From Sphingomonadales bacterium (GTDB lineage: Bacteria; Pseudomonadota; Alphaproteobacteria; Sphingomonadales; Emcibacteraceae), in assembly GCA_011051815.1 (NCBI GenBank), contig DRKK01000156.1:1-5265 (forward strand): 5,265 bases of DNA, given 5' to 3'. Positions 1-5,265 of this stretch are shown here, in pieces (within the stretch, counting starts at the first letter, position 1; each line of letters starts with the position of its first letter). The position numbers and the translations under genes are program-made. Under the pieces are notes generated by a model. It did not search any database. It was not told the origin of the DNA and saw only the letters and a list, made by a program, of their open reading frames with translations.

Positions 1-1
1 C

Positions 2-196
2 GGTGCCCCACGGGCTAATTCCCCCTTGAATGCAACCTATAACATCCGTGCTGTTTCAGGCGGGACACAAAATGGTGGCAGCAATGGAACCACCAATATA
101 CCTGAACCTAATATATTACTGATAATGATGATTGGGTTGTTGGGCATTGCAAATACATCAAAAAGAAGGTTAACGAATATAAACCTCAGGCTCTAA
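2..196 (+). CDS. C-terminal end of a PEP-CTERM sorting-signal protein (5' end outside window)
   Basis: Only the last 64 codons are in the window, read from base 2 to a TAA at 194-196; the start lies to the left. The visible part opens with a polar stretch and a Gly/Asn/Ser/Thr-rich linker (about residues 19-32). It ends with the three parts of a PEP-CTERM sorting signal: an I-P-E-P motif (residues 33-36), a hydrophobic helix (about 37-50, rich in Leu, Ile, Met) and a basic cluster S-K-R-R (53-56). In known systems this tail directs an exported protein to an exosortase, which processes it during surface or extracellular matrix delivery. Eight residues follow the RR pair, a slightly longer tail than the usual abrupt ending. 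The functional domain is outside the window, so the role of the protein is unknown. The region is AT-rich compared with the operon to the right. Confidence 0.75.
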   Translation, partial: GAPRANSPLNATYNIRAVSGGTQNGGSNGTTNIPEPNILLIMMIGLLGIANTSKRRLTNINLRL

Positions 197-307
197 TTTA
201 AGTCAAAAAATATGGCCATCTGTGGGAAGCTGTATATGATAAAGAATAAGAAAAATACTATTTATAATTCAATAGAACCAACCATAAAAATTTCTCACAT
301 GGCTTTC
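197..307. other. AT-rich gap between convergent genes
   Basis: This gap separates the stop of the PEP-CTERM gene (+) from the stop of the small membrane-protein gene (-). A bidirectional terminator would be expected here, but I see only weak inverted repeats (for example ATGGCCAT near 213-220) and no GC-rich stem followed by a T run on either strand. Termination may be Rho-dependent or use a weak hairpin I cannot judge by eye. Confidence 0.5.
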
Positions 308-712
308 TCATGCCCTCCGCTTCAAAAATTTGAAAATAAGCAAACTTATTGATGGATATGGCACAAAAAATACAAACGCAATAAGAGCCTTAAGAGGCCA
401 CCCTATACCCATATTTGACCAATATAGGCTGTTGGCTTCTGCCTTGAGTTCCGGACTGACCCCCAATGTTCTCTCGAAATCTGTCATCCCGTAAAAGTCA
501 AAACCCATTGAAGAAAGTCTTATATTACCAAAAAATTCCGGCCAATAGGCACTAATAAGAACAATGGCAAAGATGATCGGTAAGGAAATAATATTTATAA
601 AAATGATACCCGTGTTCTTGTTGGCCCTGTTTCTATATGCAAGAACCAAAAATGGTGTGGCAAAAATCATTCCCACAAAGAGTGTTTGTATAAGAATGCC
701 AAACGCTTCCAC
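308..712 (-). CDS. Hypothetical small membrane protein, three predicted transmembrane helices
   Basis: I do not recognise this 134-residue protein. It shows three hydrophobic segments at about residues 4-26, 35-57 and 106-130. Basic residues R-N-R-A-N-K lie between the first two, and the protein ends K-R-R-A. By the positive-inside rule, the short first loop and the C-terminus face the cytoplasm and the polar loop of about 48 residues (58-105) faces the periplasm. The first usable start is GTG at 712; a GAAGTGAG stretch just upstream is a possible but weak ribosome binding site. The gene begins 45 bases after the ptsH stop on the same strand, so it could be the last gene of that operon. Its GC content, about 40% by hand count, is clearly lower than that of the operon genes, which hints at a different origin. 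Membrane segments and an uninterrupted frame support a real gene; the function is unknown. Confidence 0.55.
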   Translation of the reverse strand: MEAFGILIQTLFVGMIFATPFLVLAYRNRANKNTGIIFINIISLPIIFAIVLISAYWPEFFGNIRLSSMGFDFYGMTDFERTLGVSPELKAEANSLYWSNMGIGWPLKALIAFVFFVPYPSISLLIFKFLKRRA

Positions 713-757
713 AAATGACTCACTTCTTGAAAATATTAATTTAAAATATGATACCCG

Positions 758-1057
758 TCATTCTTCCCCAAACTTGTCCTCTACGAGCTTTTCCAGGGCG
801 TCCAGAGCGGCCTTTGCGGCATTGCCGCTTCCCTTCAAGGTCACCTGCTCCCCCTTGGCGGCGGCGAGCATCATCAGGCCCATGATGGAGGTGCCGACGA
901 CCTCGGTACCGTCTTTGGAGACCGTTATTTCCGCGTCGAATTCGCCCGCAACCCCGACAAATTTTGCCGAGGCGCGCGCGTGAAGGCCCCGTTCATTGCG
1001 AATTGTGACAATGCGGATTTCGGGGGCAGTTTCAGGCGCGGTATCCATCGCGCTCAT
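758..1057 (-). CDS. ptsH: HPr phosphocarrier protein of the phosphotransferase system
   Basis: This 99-residue protein is HPr, the small cytoplasmic carrier that takes phosphate from enzyme I onto a histidine and passes it to EIIA proteins. The active-site motif R-G-L-H-A-R-A-S places the catalytic His at residue 26. The second regulatory site, G-T-S-I-M-G-L-M, places the conserved serine at residue 57; this is the residue that HPr kinase modifies, and hprK lies three genes upstream. HPr is usually 85-90 residues with His at about 15, so this one has an extra acidic, Ala/Pro-rich N-terminal stretch of about 10 residues. The ATG at 1057 overlaps the stop of the EIIA gene by four bases (ATGA), which favours that start; Met4 is an alternative. 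No sugar permease genes accompany it, so a regulatory PTS role is likely. Confidence 0.95.
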   Translation of the reverse strand: MSAMDTAPETAPEIRIVTIRNERGLHARASAKFVGVAGEFDAEITVSKDGTEVVGTSIMGLMMLAAAKGEQVTLKGSGNAAKAALDALEKLVEDKFGEE

Positions 1058-1461
1058 CCATTATCCCCGGACAGGACGTGGGAAGCAACATTGATATATT
1101 TTCGGCCCGATTCCTGCGCCGCCGTAATCGCCTCTTCCATACCGCAAACCTTGCGGACGCTGGCCAGTTTGATCAACATGGGCAGGTTAATGCCGGCAAT
1201 GACCTCCACCTTGGCATTTTCCATGATAGAGATGGCCAGATTGGACGGCGTACCACCAAACATATCGGTGAGCAGGATCACCCCGTCCCCCTGATCCACA
1301 TCCTTGACCGCATTCAGGATATCCTGCCGCCGTTGTTCCATGTCATCATCCGGCCCGATACAGATGGCGCGCACAGCCTTTTGCGGGCCAACCACATGTT
1401 CCATGGCCGACACAAATTCCTCTGCCAGCCGCCCGTGGGTCACAACAACCATACCAATCAT
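1054..1461 (-). CDS. PTS system EIIA component, mannose (Man) family
   Basis: This 135-residue single-domain protein belongs to the EIIA mannose family, whose members accept phosphate from HPr on a histidine near the N-terminus. The motif V-V-V-T-H-G gives the phospho-His at residue 9. The family motif L-T-D-M-F-G-G-T-P-S-N (64-74) contains the conserved Asp66 that supports the active site, and N-L-P-M-L (92-96) matches the end of the fold. In ManX-type transporters this domain is fused to EIIB; here it stands alone and no EIIB, EIIC or EIID is present, which points to signalling rather than sugar uptake. The gene starts 18 bases after the rapZ stop, behind a GAGGA ribosome binding site at a 10-base spacing, and its stop overlaps the ptsH start. 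It is often annotated ptsM or manX in alphaproteobacteria. Confidence 0.93.
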   Translation of the reverse strand: MIGMVVVTHGRLAEEFVSAMEHVVGPQKAVRAICIGPDDDMEQRRQDILNAVKDVDQGDGVILLTDMFGGTPSNLAISIMENAKVEVIAGINLPMLIKLASVRKVCGMEEAITAAQESGRKYINVASHVLSGDNG

Positions 1462-1479
1462 TCGTTTTTCATCCTCACT

Positions 1480-2403
1480 TTATTCTTGGGCCAAATTCTT
1501 TTTTATGGGCAGTTCCCGGTGATCTACATTCGCCGCAAAGCCTTCTTCATTAAGCATTTTTGCTATTTTTTCCGCCATAAAAACAGATCGATGCCGCCCG
1601 CCTGTACAGCCAAAGGCAATCTTTAAATAGGATTTACCCTCATCTTTATACTCAGGCAGGGCAAAGAAGATCAAGTCCGTAATGCGATTGCAAAATTCAA
1701 CAAACCTGTCATCACCACTGACATAATCCTGAATTTCCGGGTCCATGCCGGTCAGGGATTTCAGGCTCTCCACATAATGGGGATTGCGCAGAAACCGCAC
1801 ATCAAAGACCAGATCCGCATCCCGAGGCAGGCCCCGCGGATAGGCAAAGGAGCTGACCATGATGCTCATATCACCGCCATGCTCCCGTTCAAACTGATGG
1901 GTCAGGGTCTGACGCAATTCCTGTATATCCACGCCGGAGGTATCATAGATAAAATCCGCCTCATCCCGGACAATTGACATCATTTGCCTCTCGCGGGCGA
2001 TACAGTCCATGATCTGGCTGTCCTGATCCAGCGGATGCTTGCGCCGGGTTTCGGTAAAGCGTCTGGCCAATACCTCGTTACTGCTGTCAAAATAGATAAT
2101 TTTCAGGCTGATATAGGGCCGCGCCCGCAATTCCGCCAGATTTTCCAGAACCATATCCGCCTGAAAATTCCGGGTCCGTACGTCAATACCAATGGCCAGC
2201 GCCGGCAACACATCGCTCTGCATATCCGACAGGACCATATCCACAACATTGGGCAACAGCGACACGGGCAGATTGTCTATGGCCTCATAATTCAGGTCTT
2301 CCAGTATCTTGAGCGCCGAAGATTTCCCCGCCCCCGACAGACCGGTGATGAGATAGAGCTCCAGGGTCTTGCCCGATGGCGTATTTGTATTACTTTCATT
2401 CAT
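1480..2403 (-). CDS. rapZ: RapZ-family nucleotide-binding protein (RNase adapter, YvcJ/YhbJ family)
   Basis: At 307 residues the length is close to that of RapZ. The N-terminal half is a P-loop domain with the Walker A motif G-L-S-G-A-G-K-S at 21-28, then D-N-L-P (43-46), D-V-R (74-76) and R-K-H-P-L (121-125). The C-terminal domain has the family motifs S-S-F-A-Y (184-188), D-L-V-F-D-V-R-F-L (197-205) and G-C-T-G-G-R-H-R-S (265-273). In E. coli, RapZ binds glucosamine-6-phosphate and controls decay of the GlmZ small RNA through RNase E; in Bacillus the homologue binds and hydrolyses nucleotides. Which activity applies here cannot be read from sequence, and no GlmZ-like RNA is visible. The gene starts at ATG 2403, 37 bases after hprK, with a CAGGG ribosome binding site, and ends 18 bases before the EIIA gene. 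Confidence 0.95.
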   Translation of the reverse strand: MNESNTNTPSGKTLELYLITGLSGAGKSSALKILEDLNYEAIDNLPVSLLPNVVDMVLSDMQSDVLPALAIGIDVRTRNFQADMVLENLAELRARPYISLKIIYFDSSNEVLARRFTETRRKHPLDQDSQIMDCIARERQMMSIVRDEADFIYDTSGVDIQELRQTLTHQFEREHGGDMSIMVSSFAYPRGLPRDADLVFDVRFLRNPHYVESLKSLTGMDPEIQDYVSGDDRFVEFCNRITDLIFFALPEYKDEGKSYLKIAFGCTGGRHRSVFMAEKIAKMLNEEGFAANVDHRELPIKKNLAQE

Positions 2404-2440
2404 ATCATTACCCTGCGCCGGATCGTTAGAGGAGTCAATA

Positions 2441-2860
2441 TTACTGGGACAAAATATTCAGAGCCGCGTGCAATTTTTCCGGCGCGGACAGATCAAAGGC
2501 ATGGAAATCAAGACAGGGAATATTCACTCCTTCCAGCGCGGAAAATTTCGGCTCCGGTAATCTGTCCAGCTGCGCCCTGTCCTTCAGGTCCACAATCAGG
2601 TCAACCGGAGCCACGGCCCGATGCGGCACCGACATTATACCCACATTGCGCACCTCTATCCGGCCTGCGATATTGGCCGCCGGGGACATAACCACCCGCC
2701 CGTTTTTGTTGATGGAAAGTTCCAGATAATCATCCCCGACCAGTTCCGCACCCCGGGCCATCATACGCAGTGCCAAATCAGACTTGCCCGATCCGCTCGG
2801 CCCGGTGAGCAGAACACCCCGGCCCTCATAAAATATGCCTGTAGCATGCATAAGGGTCAC
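2441..2860 (-). CDS. hprK: HPr kinase/phosphorylase, short alphaproteobacterial form
   Basis: This 139-residue protein corresponds to the C-terminal catalytic domain of HPr kinase/phosphorylase, which adds or removes phosphate on the regulatory serine of HPr. It has the P-loop G-P-S-G-S-G-K-S (20-27), an upstream H-A-T motif with His5, the acidic pair in V-G-D-D (41-44), and the signature I-E-V-R-N-V-G-I-M (68-76) with Glu69. The spacing between His5, Lys26, Asp43 and Glu69 agrees with what I recall for the Lactobacillus casei catalytic residues. The N-terminal domain of the roughly 310-residue Firmicutes enzyme is missing, as is normal in alphaproteobacteria. I chose GTG 2860 because it overlaps the chvG stop (GTGA) and lies six bases after GGAGGG; ATG 2851 would lie 15 bases from that site. 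The frame remains open upstream to 2980, but that part is inside chvG. Confidence 0.93.
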   Translation of the reverse strand: MTLMHATGIFYEGRGVLLTGPSGSGKSDLALRMMARGAELVGDDYLELSINKNGRVVMSPAANIAGRIEVRNVGIMSVPHRAVAPVDLIVDLKDRAQLDRLPEPKFSALEGVNIPCLDFHAFDLSAPEKLHAALNILSQ

Positions 2861-4533
2861 GAAGAACCCTCCGCCTTGGCGGGCAAATGACGCAGCTGCA
2901 CGATGAAGCGCGCGCCCGTCACCCGGCGGCGGTTTTCGGCAATGATGGCCCCGCCGTGGGCCTCCACGATCTGCTTGCAAATACTCAGCCCCAGGCCGGA
3001 ATGTTTGCCGAATGCCTCTGCCTTGGGCCGTTCCGTATAGAAACGGTCGAAAATATCTTCCAGCTTGTCTTCGGGAATGCCCTGGCCTTCGTCCTCCACC
3101 GCAACCTGCACCATGTCCCTCGTCTGGCTGAGCCTTATCCAGATATGGCTGTCTTTTTTGGAAAAAGAAATGGCATTATCGATCAGATTGCGGAACAGCT
3201 GACCCAATTGGCCCTCAAGACCGCGTACGGAATAGGCCCGGTCCAGCTTACGCCGGTCCTTGCCCTCTGCCCCGGCCACATCAAGATGCAAGGTCGGAAT
3301 TTTACCGCTTTGAGAGGTATCATAAAGATCAATCAATGTTTCCAACAGGGTGATCAGATTAACCTCGGCCATCTGGCTGCGGGACATCTCAGCATCCAGC
3401 CGCGAGGCATTGGAAATATCGGTGATTAACCGGTCCAACCGCCCCACATCCTCGGCAATGATCCCCAGCAGCTTTTCCTTGGCCGCATCGGTTTTGGCCA
3501 ATGACAAAGTTTCCACCGCACTTCTGAGCGACGTGAGCGGATTTTTCAGCTCATGGGATACATCGGCGGCAAAGGCGGCCACCGCATCGATCTGACGGGC
3601 CAAGGTAAAGGTCATATCCTTCAGGGAGCGGGACAGGTCACCGATCTCGTCATTACGGGATGAATAATCGGGAATATCGGCCCCGGTATGGGTTCCGGCA
3701 CTGATCCGATCAGCGGACCGGGCCAGCCGTAATATGGGCCGGACAATGGTTCTGGCCAGAAACCAGGATAATAGAAGGGTCAGCAGCAACACACTGCCAA
3801 AATATTTCAGGAACGTCATACGGGTTGTGCGCACGGCCTCCCGTATGTCGCGGGTATCCGTTGACAGGAGCAGAGCCCCCAATACCCGGCGAAACCGCTG
3901 TATGGGTGCCGCGACGGTAATGATTTCCGCGCCGTCCGACAGCCGGCGAACCCGGTAGCCAATATCGCCCTCAAGCGCCCGCTCCACCTCCGGATAATGG
4001 CCCGCGATCTGATCTTTGACCTCATGATATTGTTCCAGATTTCGTTGCCGGTGCAAGCCATCCAGCAGCCGAGTAACCCGATCCTCTATCTTGGCCCAAA
4101 AAGCACTCCAGCCTTCATGCAAGGGCAGTTCATCAATGATGACCGCCTGATCAACGGCCAGATCCCGACTGTCCAGCCACAGGTTGCCGTCTAGGCCAAA
4201 CAAGCGCGTGCGGTTGTTGGTGACCCCGACCACCCGGACAATAATCTGTTCTGCGGGCACAAGACGTAATTCGCTTTTGTCCGTGGTTGCCGTTGCCGCC
4301 TCGCCCAGCGCCCCGGCCATAACCTCCGCATCCTTGATCAGGGCCTCGATGCGGGACTGGATCATGGTTTCCTGATATTGATCGATATAGAGAATCCCAA
4401 TCGCCAGAAATCCCAGCGCAATCAGATTTACCGCCAGAATACGAAAGGTAAGTGGCGACACCCGCCGCTCCCGACGGAGCAGTCTGACGTCGCTTTCTTC
4501 CTCTGGCGGGCTTATCTGATCATCAACTTTCAC
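2857..4533 (-). CDS. chvG: ChvG-type sensor histidine kinase
   Basis: This 558-residue inner-membrane histidine kinase has the layout of ChvG/ExoS. A cytoplasmic N-terminus is followed by a first membrane helix (about 28-50), a periplasmic sensor region of about 190 residues, a second helix (about 244-260) and a HAMP linker (about 261-315). The dimerisation and phosphoacceptor helix has [10 protein letters not shown] with the phosphorylated His327. The ATP-binding domain has the N box R-N-L-I-D-N-A (448-454), G1 box D-E-G-Q-G-I-P (481-487), F box around 495-499 and G2 box S-G-L-G-L-S-I (512-518). All catalytic motifs look intact. In rhizobia ChvG responds to acid or host conditions and is held back by periplasmic ExoR, which is not seen here. 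The start is GTG 4533, 11 bases inside chvI; no in-frame ATG occurs before the first membrane helix. Its stop overlaps the hprK start. Confidence 0.94.
   Translation of the reverse strand: MKVDDQISPPEEESDVRLLRRERRVSPLTFRILAVNLIALGFLAIGILYIDQYQETMIQSRIEALIKDAEVMAGALGEAATATTDKSELRLVPAEQIIVRVVGVTNNRTRLFGLDGNLWLDSRDLAVDQAVIIDELPLHEGWSAFWAKIEDRVTRLLDGLHRQRNLEQYHEVKDQIAGHYPEVERALEGDIGYRVRRLSDGAEIITVAAPIQRFRRVLGALLLSTDTRDIREAVRTTRMTFLKYFGSVLLLTLLLSWFLARTIVRPILRLARSADRISAGTHTGADIPDYSSRNDEIGDLSRSLKDMTFTLARQIDAVAAFAADVSHELKNPLTSLRSAVETLSLAKTDAAKEKLLGIIAEDVGRLDRLITDISNASRLDAEMSRSQMAEVNLITLLETLIDLYDTSQSGKIPTLHLDVAGAEGKDRRKLDRAYSVRGLEGQLGQLFRNLIDNAISFSKKDSHIWIRLSQTRDMVQVAVEDEGQGIPEDKLEDIFDRFYTERPKAEAFGKHSGLGLSICKQIVEAHGGAIIAENRRRVTGARFIVQLRHLPAKAEGSS
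2867..2872 (-). promoter_or_regulatory. Ribosome binding site deciding the hprK start
   Basis: GGAGGG on the minus strand, inside the last codons of chvG, six bases before the GTG at 2860. It is the strongest Shine-Dalgarno match noticed in the window and supports the GTG start over the ATG nine bases further on. Confidence 0.7.
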
Positions 4534-5239
4534 TATATCGGTATCCGACCCCGTATAACGTTTCTATGCCGTCGAATTCCGGGTCCACCTTACGGAATTT
4601 CTTACGCAGCCGCTTGATATGACTGTCGATAGTCCGGTCATCCACATAGACATCGTCATTATAGGCAATATCCATGAGCTGATCCCGGCTTTTCACATGG
4701 CCCGGACGATGGGCCAATGCCTCAAGAATCAGAAATTCCGTCACAGTCAGTTTGACATCCTTATCCGCCCACTCGCAGATATGGCGCAGGGGGTCCAGCT
4801 TGAGCCGGCCCCGGATCAGAACCCCGTCCTCATCCGGGCTATCGGTGCCCAGCTTCTGCCCCATGCGGCGCACCGCATCGACCCGGCGCAATATGGTCCG
4901 GATCCGCTCAATCAAAAGCCGTTGGGAAAAGGGCTTGGTGATATAATCATCGGCCCCCATTTTCAGGCCCAGCATCTCATCAATCTCATCATCTTTTGAG
5001 GTCAGGAAAATAACCGGAAAATCATGCTTTTCCCGCAGTCTGCGCAACAGCTCCATACCGTCCATACGGGGCATTTTAATGTTCAGCACCGCCAGGTCAG
5101 GCTGATCATCGTTCAATCCCTCCAAGGCCACCGAACCATCGGGATAGGTCGTTACCTCAAACCCCTCTGCCTCCAGCGCCATACTGACGGAGGTAAGGAT
5201 ATTCTGATCATCATCTACGAGTGTTATTTTCGGAGCCAT
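4523..5239 (-). CDS. chvI: ChvI-type response regulator with Asn in place of the phospho-accepting Asp
   Basis: This 238-residue protein is an OmpR/PhoB-type DNA-binding regulator. The receiver domain (about 3-119) has the acidic pair Asp9-Asp10, the Thr80 switch residue in F-L-T-S and Lys102 in T-K-P-F. The winged-helix domain (about 140-235) carries L-T-V-T-E-F (164-169), D-D-R-T-I-D-S-H-I (200-208) and Y-G-V-G-Y-R (229-234). Similarity to rhizobial ChvI ([26 protein letters not shown]) makes the family secure. The unusual point is residue 53: the sequence reads L-N-I-K-M-P, with AAC at 5081-5083, where ChvI normally has L/F-D-I-K-M-P and is phosphorylated. The 43-residue spacing from Asp10 to residue 53 equals that in OmpR. 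The start at ATG 5239 follows AAGGA by 11 bases. The gene overlaps chvG by 11 bases. Confidence 0.95.
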   Translation of the reverse strand: MAPKITLVDDDQNILTSVSMALEAEGFEVTTYPDGSVALEGLNDDQPDLAVLNIKMPRMDGMELLRRLREKHDFPVIFLTSKDDEIDEMLGLKMGADDYITKPFSQRLLIERIRTILRRVDAVRRMGQKLGTDSPDEDGVLIRGRLKLDPLRHICEWADKDVKLTVTEFLILEALAHRPGHVKSRDQLMDIAYNDDVYVDDRTIDSHIKRLRKKFRKVDPEFDGIETLYGVGYRYSES

Positions 5240-5250
5240 TATATTATTTT

Positions 5251-5255
5251 TCCTT
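5251..5255 (-). promoter_or_regulatory. Probable ribosome binding site of chvI
   Basis: AAGGA on the minus strand, 11 bases before the ATG at 5239, in an AT-rich leader. The spacing is slightly long. The promoter itself would lie beyond the right edge of the window. Confidence 0.45.
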
Positions 5256-5265
5256 ATAGTAAAGC

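Noticed and set aside
296..330. Possible terminator hairpin after the membrane-protein gene (CATG...CATG around 298-312)
   Set aside because: The stem is only about four base pairs and no clear T run follows a stable GC stem.
564..983. Plus-strand open frame of 139 codons across the membrane-protein and ptsH genes
   Set aside because: Most of it is antisense to ptsH and the membrane protein; no family motif and no supporting upstream signal.
1078..1626. Plus-strand open frame of 182 codons across the EIIA and rapZ genes
   Set aside because: It lies opposite two clearly recognised genes, has no recognisable motifs and no good ribosome binding site, and its composition is what antisense reading of those genes gives.
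1984..2691. Plus-strand open frame of 235 codons opposite rapZ and hprK
   Set aside because: Antisense shadow of two strong minus-strand genes, with low-complexity composition (many Gln, Arg, His, Pro, Ile) and no domain that I recognise.
2861..2980. Extension of hprK upstream to an ATG at 2980
   Set aside because: The added 40 residues lie within the coding end of chvG in another frame and are rich in Arg, Gly and His. They do not match HprK, and GGAGGG sits correctly before GTG 2860.
1..5265. CRISPR arrays, tRNA or rRNA genes, insertion sequences
   Set aside because: No regularly spaced repeats, cloverleaf-like segments, transposase motifs or terminal inverted repeats were seen when reading both strands.

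Overview
The window looks like chromosomal DNA of an alphaproteobacterium. The reason is a tightly packed minus-strand operon, chvI-chvG-hprK-rapZ-EIIA(Man)-ptsH, running from about 5239 down to 758. This order, with a short HprK lacking the N-terminal domain of Firmicutes HprK, is typical of Alphaproteobacteria. The codon use (moderate GC) and a PEP-CTERM protein end at the left edge suggest a free-living, possibly marine, lineage outside the classical rhizobia. I cannot name the genus.

Layout from left to right: 2-196 (+) is the last 64 codons of a PEP-CTERM surface or exported protein. 197-307 is an AT-rich gap between convergent genes with no convincing terminator. 308-712 (-) encodes an unrecognised three-helix membrane protein of about 40% GC. 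The remaining genes are all on the minus strand: HPr (758-1057), EIIA of the mannose family (1054-1461), RapZ (1480-2403), HprK (2441-2860), the ChvG sensor kinase (2857-4533) and the ChvI response regulator (4523-5239). chvI is the first gene in the window; only 26 bases upstream of it are visible.

The genes probably work together as a signalling unit. ChvG senses the envelope or outside environment and signals to ChvI. HprK phosphorylates HPr on a serine, HPr and EIIA form the end of a regulatory (not sugar-transporting) phosphotransferase chain, and RapZ links to cell-envelope precursor (amino sugar) control, at least in enterobacteria. No EI, EIIB or EIIC gene is present here. Four of the five junctions inside the operon are overlaps or gaps of 18 bases or less, and the fifth (hprK-rapZ) is 37 bases, so translational coupling is likely.

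The most notable observation is that the ChvI receiver domain has Asn (AAC) at position 53, exactly where the phospho-accepting Asp is expected, while the rest of the phosphorylation pocket is intact. If real, this ChvI could not be phosphorylated in the normal way, although its partner kinase looks fully functional.
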